Shown one piece after another: positions 35,700 to 42,851 of a stretch of 64,000 bases of DNA. Under the pieces are notes generated by a model that did not search any database, was not told where the DNA came from, and saw only the letters and a list, made by a program, of their open reading frames with translations. A program made the position numbers and the translations under genes. Each line of letters begins with the position of its first letter. Positions within the stretch are counted from its first letter, which is position 1. Source of the DNA: Micropruina glycogenica. Lineage in GTDB: Bacteria > Actinomycetota > Actinomycetes > Propionibacteriales > Propionibacteriaceae. The stretch is from the NCBI RefSeq assembly GCF_039524395.1, contig NZ_BAAAGO010000018.1, one strand, 5' to 3'.

Positions 35700-36602
35700 C
35701 TAGACCCTCAGGTACTTTCGAGTGGCGATCAGCGTGGGGATGACAGAAAGCACCACCGCCACGGCGATGACCCCGAGCATTGCCAATCCGACGTGTGACC
35801 AGCCAATCCACTCCACACTCTCGCGTGAGGGTTGAGCCTTGTCGATAATCAAGAACTTTTGTAGCGCAGCCAATGATCCACAGGCCAAAAGCGCTCCTGC
35901 CAGGGCAGCGACGAGAGATTCGAGCAGGAACGGCACCATGATGTACCAGTTTGAGGCGCCTACCAGCCGCATGATCCCCAGTTCGCGGCGGCGCGAGAAC
36001 GCGGCCATGCGAATCGTCGTGCCGATCTGTAGCGCGGCCGCCAGCAACAACAGCACGCTGAGCCCGATGGTCGTCCATTTGGCGATGTTGAGCCAGTCGA
36101 ACAGAGGGTCGAGGTACTGGCGAAGATCGCTGACGGCCTGCACGCCGGGCAGGCCGGAGACGGCCGAGACCACGCCCTGGTACTGCTCAGGGTTCTTCAG
36201 CTTGATTCTGAAGTTGTCTTGCATCATGTCTTGGGTCATGTCGGCCAGCACCGGAGAGTCCTTGAAGACGCGCTGGAAGTCGACCCACACCTCGGCCTTG
36301 CTCTCGTAGTAGACCGTGGCGACCTCGGGGTTGGTCTCGAGCGTGGTGCGAATGGCGTTCTTCTGGGCGTCGGTGGCCCCTTGGCCCGGGTCACAGTTGC
36401 CGCCCTTGCTGTCGGCGACGCACAAGAACACGCTGATTTCGATCTTGTCGTACCAACGGCCCTTGAGCAGCTCGACTTGTTGGGCGCCCAGCAGGCCGCC
36501 ACCGAACAGTGTCAGCGAGACCCACATGGTGACGATCACGGCCAGGGTCATGCTGAGGTTTCGACGCAGGCCTGACCAGGCCTCACGCAGGGTGTGCCGC
36601 AT
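35700..36602 (-). CDS. ftsX: cell division ABC permease FtsX
   Basis: This 300-residue protein has an N-terminal cytoplasmic segment (MRHTLREAWSGLRRNLSMTL), a first helix (about 16-38), a large extracellular loop with two cysteines (VADSKGGNCDPGQG), and three C-terminal helices (TTIGLSVLLLLAAALQIGTT and others) ending at RKYLRV. It is the membrane half of FtsEX, relaying ATPase cycles to the external hydrolase. It lies 57 bases after ftsE. Confidence 0.95.
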   Translation of the reverse strand: MRHTLREAWSGLRRNLSMTLAVIVTMWVSLTLFGGGLLGAQQVELLKGRWYDKIEISVFLCVADSKGGNCDPGQGATDAQKNAIRTTLETNPEVATVYYESKAEVWVDFQRVFKDSPVLADMTQDMMQDNFRIKLKNPEQYQGVVSAVSGLPGVQAVSDLRQYLDPLFDWLNIAKWTTIGLSVLLLLAAALQIGTTIRMAAFSRRRELGIMRLVGASNWYIMVPFLLESLVAALAGALLACGSLAALQKFLIIDKAQPSRESVEWIGWSHVGLAMLGVIAVAVVLSVIPTLIATRKYLRV

Positions 36603-36659
36603 GGCGGGCTCCTTGCTCGGGTCGGGACGGGCTGGGCTGGATTCGCGCGGTGATCGTCA

Positions 36660-37343
<684 letters not shown>

Positions 37344-37656
37344 GTGATTGGACTCCGGTCGGGTTGACGATGGGAAGTTTCGCGAGCGTGCCGCTGCGCC
37401 GACCAGCTTGAAGTCTAGGCGAGCCTGCTCACCAGGCTCGACGCGCCACGCCCGGGGCGGGCCGGTTGGCGCGCATTGTCGCTGGTCGAGCCTGTCGAGA
37501 CCCCTGGTGGTTGCCGAAGCCCCGATTTCGCTGGTCGAGCCTGTCGAGAGCCGTTGCGCCTAGGGGCCTAGACGAGCTGAACCAACGACCCTCGCGTTGC
37601 TCAATGGTGGTTTCGAAGAGCTCAACCGCGCGTTTCGGCAGTGATGAGCGCCTGCC
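37344..37656. repeat. prfB-ftsE intergenic region with two short direct repeats
   Basis: This is a 313-base gap with no supported gene. Two identical copies of GCTGGTCGAGCCTGTCGAGA lie at 37481-37500 and 37530-37549, the reverse-complement form of the TCTCGACAAGCTCGACCA repeat seen at 27 kb. No clear terminator hairpin was recognised. Confidence 0.7.
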
Positions 37657-38766
37657 TCAGCGCTCCCCCTGCTGGCGGCGCCAGCGAATGCCGGCGTCGA
37701 TGAAGCCGTCCAGATCACCGTCGAACACCGCGTCGGGGCTGCCCACCTCATAGTCGGTGCGCAGGTCTTTGACCATCTGGTAGGGGTGCAGCACATAGCT
37801 GCGCATCTGCGAACCCCACGAGTTGCCGGCGTCGCTCTTCAGCGCGTTGAGTTCGGCCTCGCGGTCACGGCGGGCCTTCTCGAGCAACCGTGACTGCAGC
37901 ACCTTCATAGCCGCCACTTTGTTCTGCAACTGGCTCTTCTCGTTCTGGCAGCTGACCACGATGCCGGTGGGCAGGTGGGTGAGCCGCACCGCCGAGTCGG
38001 TGGTGTTGACGCTCTGGCCGCCGGGACCGGAGCTGCGAAAGACGTCCACCCGAATGTCGGCCTCGGGAATCTCGATGTGGTCGGCCTCTTCGGTGACCGG
38101 CAACACCTCGACGCCCGCGAACGACGTCTGGCGCCGGCCCTGGTTGTCGAACGGGCTGATGCGCACCAGCCGGTGGGTGCCCTGCTCGACGCTGAGCGTG
38201 CCGTAGGCGAAGGGCGCCTTGACCGTGAAGGTCGCCGACTTGATGCCTGCTTCCTCGGCGTAGCTGGTGTCGTACACCTCGGCGGCGTATCCGTGCCGCT
38301 CGGACCAGCGCAGGTACATGCGCAGCAACATCTCGGCGAAGTCGGCTGCGTCCACCCCGCCGGCCTCGGACCGGATGGTCACCACGGCGTCACGCTCGTC
38401 GTAGTCGCCGTTGAGCAGCGTGCGCACCTCGAGCCCTTGAATGTCGGTGGCCAGCCGGCTCAGTTCGCGGCCGGCCTCGGCCAGGGTGTCGGCGTCGTCC
38501 TCTTCCTGGCCCAGTTCGATCAGTACGGCCAGATCGTCCACCCGTTGCCGAAGCCCGGCCAGCCGGTCGACCTCGGCCTGCAGTGCCGACAGCTTCGAGG
38601 TGACGCGTTGCGCGTTGTCCTGGTCGTTCCAGAGATCGGGGGCGGAGGCCTGCTCTTGCAGTTCGGCGATCTGGACGCGCTTGCCCTCAGGGTCGAGAAC
38701 CGTCTCGATCGACGTCAGAGTCTTGTCGAGTTCGGCGAGATCGGTCAGCAGGTCAGCAGCAGCCAC
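37657..38766 (-). CDS. prfB: peptide chain release factor 2
   Basis: This 369-residue RF2 starts at the GTG at 38766 (VAAADLLTDLAELDKTLTSI). It contains the GGQ motif (SGPGGQSVN), which triggers peptide hydrolysis, and the tripeptide anticodon SPF (RISPFDNQGRR) that reads UGA/UAA. The reading frame is continuous from the GTG, so the programmed +1 frameshift autoregulation found in many other bacteria is absent. The 78-codon upstream extension of the frame has no support. Confidence 0.97.
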   Translation of the reverse strand: MAAADLLTDLAELDKTLTSIETVLDPEGKRVQIAELQEQASAPDLWNDQDNAQRVTSKLSALQAEVDRLAGLRQRVDDLAVLIELGQEEDDADTLAEAGRELSRLATDIQGLEVRTLLNGDYDERDAVVTIRSEAGGVDAADFAEMLLRMYLRWSERHGYAAEVYDTSYAEEAGIKSATFTVKAPFAYGTLSVEQGTHRLVRISPFDNQGRRQTSFAGVEVLPVTEEADHIEIPEADIRVDVFRSSGPGGQSVNTTDSAVRLTHLPTGIVVSCQNEKSQLQNKVAAMKVLQSRLLEKARRDREAELNALKSDAGNSWGSQMRSYVLHPYQMVKDLRTDYEVGSPDAVFDGDLDGFIDAGIRWRRQQGER

Positions 38767-38859
38767 AAGGGAGCAGCTTACTCGAAGCGGCTCTCGCGGT
38801 CGCGCGGCTATCGACGTGACCAGTCGCCGTTCGTCGGGTGGGTAACGAGAGGAGAAGAC

Positions 38860-38910
38860 ATGCCAACGCAGCAGCACCGACGGCCCGTCGCCGGGGGGTG
38901 GGTGCGATGA
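38860..38910 (+). CDS. possible 16-residue leader peptide
   Basis: The ATG at 38860 follows a strong GAGGAGA ribosome-binding site and encodes MPTQQHRRPVAGGWVR. The TGA (38908-38910) overlaps the ATG at 38907 of the next small open frame (ATGA), the arrangement of a translationally coupled leader. There is no homology I recognise. The region between prfB and the VOC gene is otherwise empty, so this is a tentative call. Confidence 0.3.
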   Translation: MPTQQHRRPVAGGWVR

Positions 38911-39098
38911 CCCTGCCACTGGCACAGTTCGTCCAACGGGCCGAACGCGAGGCCGAGCCGCGCAGCGGCGCAGGTCACCCGCCGGCCGACGTGTTTGCAC
39001 CCACCCGCCGCCGACGGGTCGCGCCAGCCTTTCAGAAAATACTGACGCTGATTAGCGTGCAGGTTGTCGATCGGCGTGCGGTTCGTTCGATGAAGTGA
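38907..39098 (+). CDS. possible small protein, unknown
   Basis: This 63-residue open frame (MTLPLAQFVQRAEREAEPRS start) is coupled to the preceding 16-codon frame. The C-terminus is Arg rich and rather AT-rich in DNA compared with neighbours. It may be a remnant of a larger gene or a genuine small protein. The remaining sequence to 39250 shows nothing recognisable. Confidence 0.3.
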   Translation: MTLPLAQFVQRAEREAEPRSGAGHPPADVFAPTRRRRVAPAFQKILTLISVQVVDRRAVRSMK

Positions 39099-39250
39099 CT
39101 TGCTGTTCGGCGGTGGCTGAGGGCGTGCATCGCACCGCCGACGGCAGAGGTGTACCGGGTTGTCCATCGACCGAGCAGAACGCCGCGAGGTGCGTGCTCA
39201 GGCGCCGCGAGCGGCAAGACACTTGAGCGACTCGACACTAGGGTCTGCTC

Positions 39251-39598
39251 ATGACCCTGAAAGTGGTTTCCGTCACCGTCGACAGCACCGATCCCCTGCC
39301 GCTCGCCCAGTGGTGGGCCGACCGGCTCGACGCCCGGATCGTCGCCACCAACGATGGCTGGTTCGTCATCGTTTCAGGCGGCAACGCGCCTGGCCAGCTC
39401 GCCTTTCAGAAGGTCGACGAGGTTACGCCGGGCAAGAACAGTTGGCATCTCGACCTCGGGGTGTCCGACCGTGTGGCGGCGGTCGCCGAATTGGTTACGG
39501 CCGGCGCGACGGTCGTGGACGAGCACACCATGGGCGATTTCACCTGGAGCGTGCTGACCGATCCGCAGGGCAACGTGTTCTGCGTCGCGCCGCACTGA
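39251..39598 (+). CDS. VOC (glyoxalase-like) family protein
   Basis: This 115-residue protein has the vicinal-oxygen-chelate fold pattern: MTLKVVSVTVDSTDPLPLAQWWADRL start, a repeated beta-alpha-beta-beta-beta unit, and a DPQGNVFCVAP end typical of glyoxalase-like proteins in this phylum. Such proteins often act as small-molecule-binding or resistance proteins. There is no operon partner and the substrate is unknown. Confidence 0.85.
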   Translation: MTLKVVSVTVDSTDPLPLAQWWADRLDARIVATNDGWFVIVSGGNAPGQLAFQKVDEVTPGKNSWHLDLGVSDRVAAVAELVTAGATVVDEHTMGDFTWSVLTDPQGNVFCVAPH

Positions 39599-39617
39599 CC
39601 TCGGCCCGCGGCACGCG

Positions 39618-40346
39618 TCAGGCGAGTGTGCCGCGCAGCACGCTGTCACCGGAGTGCTGCGGCTTACTGTCGAACTGCTCCCGAGAGATGTCGACGATGC
39701 GGTAGCCCTGATCGAACAGGGTGGCGGTGACTGGAAAGACCATTTCTGGCGCCCCGCCGGGTAGCACCCCGATCGACACCATGCGAGCCAGGTCGGTGTT
39801 GATCAGCCACACTTCCAGGTACCCCGCGCCAGCGTCGAGGGGGGTCACGCGCAGCGTCAGTTCCAGAGTTCCGGCACTGTTGATGAGGGTGGCCTCGCCG
39901 CCCGGCTTCTTGGTGTCGAGGGTGTCGAGCGTGGTCTGCGCCAGCAGCGTCGGTTGCGACTGGGTGAGCCGCGGCACCAGTTGCGAGCCGGCCACGCCGA
40001 TCGCCACCCCAGCGGCAGCGGCACCGAACAGCCAGGCCCGGCGTGACCAGTGACGCTCCGACACCGGCGCCGGGTTCTGGACCGGCGCGTCCGAACTGGT
40101 GGACGCCGTCGCGGGTGGCAGGTCTTCGTGACGGTGGTCATCGACCTCGGCCGCGATCGCGGCCCAGACGAGCTCGGGCGGGTCGGTCAGTTGCACGTCG
40201 GCGGTCGCGGCCACGCGCGCCTTCAGGTCGGTGAGTTCAGCCACTGTTGCCGAGCAGTTCGGGCAGCCGCCGACATGCTCGATGTCAGAGTGTGAAACCT
40301 TGTCGCCCAAGGCGATGGCCGCCAGCACCTCGTCAGTCGGATGCAT
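39618..40346 (-). CDS. RskA-like anti-sigma factor
   Basis: This 242-residue protein has an N-terminal zinc anti-sigma region (HVGGCPNC, HxxxCxxC), one membrane helix (about 105-125, WLFGAAAAGVAIGVAGSQLV) and an extracytoplasmic RskA domain (about 130-242: LLAQTTLDTL, AGYLEVWLINTDLARMVSIGVL). It overlaps the sigma gene by 14 bases. RskA binds and inhibits the partner sigma factor until regulated proteolysis releases it. The gene context matches SigK/RskA/fasciclin loci of mycobacteria. Confidence 0.9.
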   Translation of the reverse strand: MHPTDEVLAAIALGDKVSHSDIEHVGGCPNCSATVAELTDLKARVAATADVQLTDPPELVWAAIAAEVDDHRHEDLPPATASTSSDAPVQNPAPVSERHWSRRAWLFGAAAAGVAIGVAGSQLVPRLTQSQPTLLAQTTLDTLDTKKPGGEATLINSAGTLELTLRVTPLDAGAGYLEVWLINTDLARMVSIGVLPGGAPEMVFPVTATLFDQGYRIVDISREQFDSKPQHSGDSVLRGTLA

Positions 40347-40905
40347 CGTTACCCACCCCCTCGAGACCGTCGCGTAGTTGCAGCAACCCGCGCCTCAGGT
40401 GACTCTTCACCGTACCCAACGGCAGTTGCAGCCGGGTGGCGATCTGATCGTGGGTAAGGTCGTCGACGAACGCTAGCCGCAGCACGCCGGCCCGCGGCTC
40501 CCCCAGGCTGTCGAGCAGCTGAGCGATGAGCACCCTGTCGATCACCGTCGCGTCCAGAGCGGTCGGTTCAGGCAGGGTGGCCGCCCGAGTGCGGGCTGCC
40601 TGCAGATCGCGGACGACCCGCGCCCGTTGCGCCAGCCGGTCGGCGACGACGTGCCGGGTGATACCGACCAGCCAGCCCGGGGCGGACCCCCGTGCCGGGT
40701 CGATCGTGTGTCGGCTGCGCCACGCTGCCACGAACACCCGCTGGGTGACCTCTTCAGCCTCGTGGTGGTCGCCCAGCAGCCTCAACGCCAGGGTGTGCAC
40801 CAAGGTGGCGTGCTGGTGGAACAGCTCTGCGAGAGCGGCTTGATCGCCGTCCTTCAGCCTCGGGAGAAGGTCTGCGGCCGCAGCCTCGCCCGATTCGCCC
40901 GACAC
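40333..40905 (-). CDS. ECF sigma factor, SigK-like
   Basis: This 190-residue protein starts at a GTG at 40905. Region 2 (AALAELFHQHATLVHTLALRLLGDHHEAEEVTQRVFVAAWRS) and region 4 (GVLRLAFVDDLTHDQIATRLQLPLGTVKSHLRRGL) are complete. It is paired with the RskA-like anti-sigma downstream and a fasciclin protein upstream. In Mycobacterium SigK drives the fasciclin antigens MPT70/MPT83, so the fasciclin gene here is a likely target. This is inference from context. Confidence 0.93.
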   Translation of the reverse strand: MSGESGEAAAADLLPRLKDGDQAALAELFHQHATLVHTLALRLLGDHHEAEEVTQRVFVAAWRSRHTIDPARGSAPGWLVGITRHVVADRLAQRARVVRDLQAARTRAATLPEPTALDATVIDRVLIAQLLDSLGEPRAGVLRLAFVDDLTHDQIATRLQLPLGTVKSHLRRGLLQLRDGLEGVGNDASD

Positions 40906-40985
40906 GCGGTCAGCATATTGCGGCTGGTGATGCGACGGGCTCCCCCGACCGGGGGAAACCAGGGGGAACCCGTCACGTGCGGTGG

Positions 40986-41633
40986 TCAGAGATCCAGCGG
41001 CCGCAGCACCAGCACGATGCCGTGTGCGACCTGCTTGTTGCCCTTGTTGATGTCGAACGCCAAGGGGTTGATCAGGGGGTTGAGGTCGTTGGGGTCCTGG
41101 TCCTTCAGCACGATCAGCTTCAGCCACTTGCTCTTCACGTCGACGGTGATGGACGCCCCGGGCAGTGCGGTCGCCAGTTTGGCACCGTCGGCCTTCAGCG
41201 CGTCCTTGGCCACGATGGTCGCCCCGGGCACCACGTGATACAGCAGGACGCTCTCGACGGCGTCGACCCCGACTGCCGCCACGAGCTTGTTGAACACCGT
41301 CTTCTCAGAGCTGTACCGCTTTCCACTCAGGTCGTGCACCAGCACTTGAAAGGCGCGGTCGTTGGGAATGAACGCCGTCAGCGGCACCGAGCCGTCGGTG
41401 AGCAGCTTGACCGGGCTGTCGGGCTTGGCCGCGAGGACCGCGAGCACCGCCTCGGTGACGATGTCGTAGTCGTACCAGTTGCGGTCGAACCGGTTGCCGT
41501 CGGAGGTGAGGACGGCCGCGAGGCTGCGGTCGCCCAGTTCGGCGGCGTGCGCCGTGGTCGGGCCGAGAATGACGCCTGCGGTGCACGTGACGACGCCGGC
41601 AGCGATGCCGGCGATGGTGCGTCGGAGTTGCAT
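40986..41633 (-). CDS. secreted fasciclin-domain protein
   Basis: This 215-residue protein starts at the ATG at 41633, with AAGGGAC upstream. A signal peptide (about 1-31, ending AHA|AE) precedes one FAS1 domain of about 150 residues (VTEAVLAVLAAKP, LTAFIPNDRAFQVLV, LLYHVVPGATIVAKDAL, GIVLVLRP). FAS1 domains mediate adhesion in many proteins. It lies 80 bases upstream of the ECF sigma gene on the same strand and probably shares its regulation. Confidence 0.92.
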   Translation of the reverse strand: MQLRRTIAGIAAGVVTCTAGVILGPTTAHAAELGDRSLAAVLTSDGNRFDRNWYDYDIVTEAVLAVLAAKPDSPVKLLTDGSVPLTAFIPNDRAFQVLVHDLSGKRYSSEKTVFNKLVAAVGVDAVESVLLYHVVPGATIVAKDALKADGAKLATALPGASITVDVKSKWLKLIVLKDQDPNDLNPLINPLAFDINKGNKQVAHGIVLVLRPLDL

Positions 41634-41785
41634 GGTGGTCCCTTCGGTCGAGCGCTGCGCGATACGCAGTTCCACCCCTATTTCTTCGCGAGCAGCGCGT
41701 TCGGATGCAGCGAGCGCGTGTCGAATCAGCCATTCGGCGACAGGCGCGGCACTGCGGCCTGCGCCCGAACTAGTGGTTTGCATTC

Positions 41786-41861
41786 CGGCATGCCCCTCAA
41801 CCCGGCAGCCCGGCGCCTGCCCGTCGTCGCGGCATGCCCCTCAACCCGGCAGCCCGGCGCC
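41786..41861. repeat. 32-bp direct repeat, period 44
   Basis: The 32-bp sequence beginning CGGCATGCCCCTCAACCCGG occurs at 41786-41817 and again at 41830-41861, separated by 12 bases. It lies in the roughly 375-base gap between the fasciclin gene and the tRNA, where no gene is supported. A REP-like palindrome follows at 41943-41970. Confidence 0.85.
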
Positions 41862-41942
41862 ATGGGTCGCCAGGCCGCGACGGCCGGCTCGGCGAGGCGC
41901 GCGCACCAGTACCGACAGCCGGGCAGCGCGACCCCGGACCCA

Positions 41943-41970
41943 GAGATCCCGGCATCCGCCGGGATGACGG
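41943..41970. repeat. REP-like palindrome
   Basis: This is a single copy of the GAGATCCCGGC...GCCGGGATGACGG palindrome family, 40 bases from the tRNA gene. Confidence 0.85.
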
Positions 41971-42010
41971 CGTGGGGCGGGGCCGGGATCAAGGATGGTC
42001 GCGACCGCGG

Positions 42011-42084
42011 TGGGCGCAGAGGGACTCGAACCCCCGACCGCCTGCTTGTAAGGCAGGTGCTCTAACCAACTGAGCTATGCGCCC
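42011..42084 (-). tRNA. tRNA-Val (anticodon TAC)
   Basis: This is a 74-nt cloverleaf. The acceptor is GGGCGCA/TGCGCCC with discriminator A. The D-arm is AGCTCAGTTGGTTAGAGC. The anticodon stem is CCTGC/GCAGG with loop CTTACAA, giving TAC. The T-arm is GTCGGGGGTTCGAGTCCC-like. CCA is not encoded. It reads GUA codons and is monocistronic, between REP-like elements. Confidence 0.93.
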
Positions 42085-42125
42085 GTACTCGGCGCCCCAT
42101 TGTGCCAGGTATTGCGACGGCGATT

Positions 42126-42152
42126 GAGATCCCGGCATTCGCCGGGATGACG
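42126..42152. repeat. REP-like palindrome plus degenerate copies
   Basis: A clear core GAGATCCCGGCATTCGCCGG and flank lies at 42126-42152. Two eroded copies (starting GAGATCCC near 42186 and 42237) follow before the DUF3052 gene. No gene is in this gap. Confidence 0.75.
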
Positions 42153-42287
42153 AGGTCACTGCGCTGCCAACCCTGGCTTGACCTTGAGATCCCTGCAGCG
42201 CCGCGACGACGAATCAGTGCGCTTGCCAGCCCTGTTGAGATCCCGCGTTGGCCGAGATCAAGGGCCACGTCTGAGTGATGGCTGGGG

Positions 42288-42710
42288 TTACCGCCGGCCG
42301 GCCCTGGGGCGAACCAGCTTCTGCGCCTGCCAGTTGGCCGACACCGATGCCGGGTTGGCCACCGAGAGTCCTGCGGTGAGAGCACCTTCGGCCAGGTCGG
42401 TGGGGTCGACGTAGTCGGTACGGCCCACCTTCGGGGTGAGCAGCCAGATGTAACCGGTGGGTGAGAGGTCGGTGAGCGCGTCCACGAGGCCGTCGGCCAC
42501 GTCGCCGTCGCTGTCGCGCCACCACAGCAGCACCACGTCGACCGCCTCGGTGGCTTCGTAGAGCAGGTCGGCGTCGATGGCGTCCATGACCTGCTCGCGG
42601 AGGGCGTCGTCAACGTCGTCGCCCCACCCGAGTTCTTGCACGGCCAAGCCGGGGACCAACCCGAGGGCGACCGCCCCTGCGCCCTTGGTGCTGCCGTCAC
42701 TGGTGGGCAA
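42288..42710 (-). CDS. DUF3052 family protein
   Basis: This 140-residue protein has an apparent TTG start at 42710, preceded by GGGAG about nine bases away. The conserved core (LVPGLAVQELGWGDDVDDALREQVMDAI) and a ligand-less Rossmann-like second half (VDVVLLWWRDSDGDVADGLVDALTDLSPTGYIWLLTP) match DUF3052 proteins that sit beside aceE in actinobacteria. The function is unknown. It lies downstream of aceE past a terminator. Confidence 0.88.
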   Translation of the reverse strand: MPTSDGSTKGAGAVALGLVPGLAVQELGWGDDVDDALREQVMDAIDADLLYEATEAVDVVLLWWRDSDGDVADGLVDALTDLSPTGYIWLLTPKVGRTDYVDPTDLAEGALTAGLSVANPASVSANWQAQKLVRPRAGRR

Positions 42711-42802
42711 CTGCTTTCGCTCCCGTCCGATCGAACCTTGTACGCGTAGTCACAGCCTGCCAGATACCCCGCCGGTCGAAAAGCGCCAGAACCGGCGAGC
42801 AG

Positions 42803-42837
42803 AAGGCCGGCACCCCCGATCAGGAGGTGCCGGCCTT
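42803..42837 (-). terminator. aceE terminator
   Basis: A perfect 12-bp stem, AAGGCCGGCACC/GGTGCCGGCCTT, with an 11-base loop lies 15 bases beyond the aceE stop on the minus strand and ends CCTTCT. Confidence 0.85.
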
Positions 42838-42851
42838 CGCGTGGCCGTTGA

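Noticed and set aside
37657..38766. Programmed +1 frameshift in prfB
   Set aside because: The frame is uninterrupted from the GTG at 38766 through the GGQ motif; no in-frame early TGA with a slippery site was found.
40977..42065. 362-residue plus-strand frame over the fasciclin gene and repeats
   Set aside because: It crosses the tRNA gene, repeats and the antisense of a secreted protein; it has no domain.
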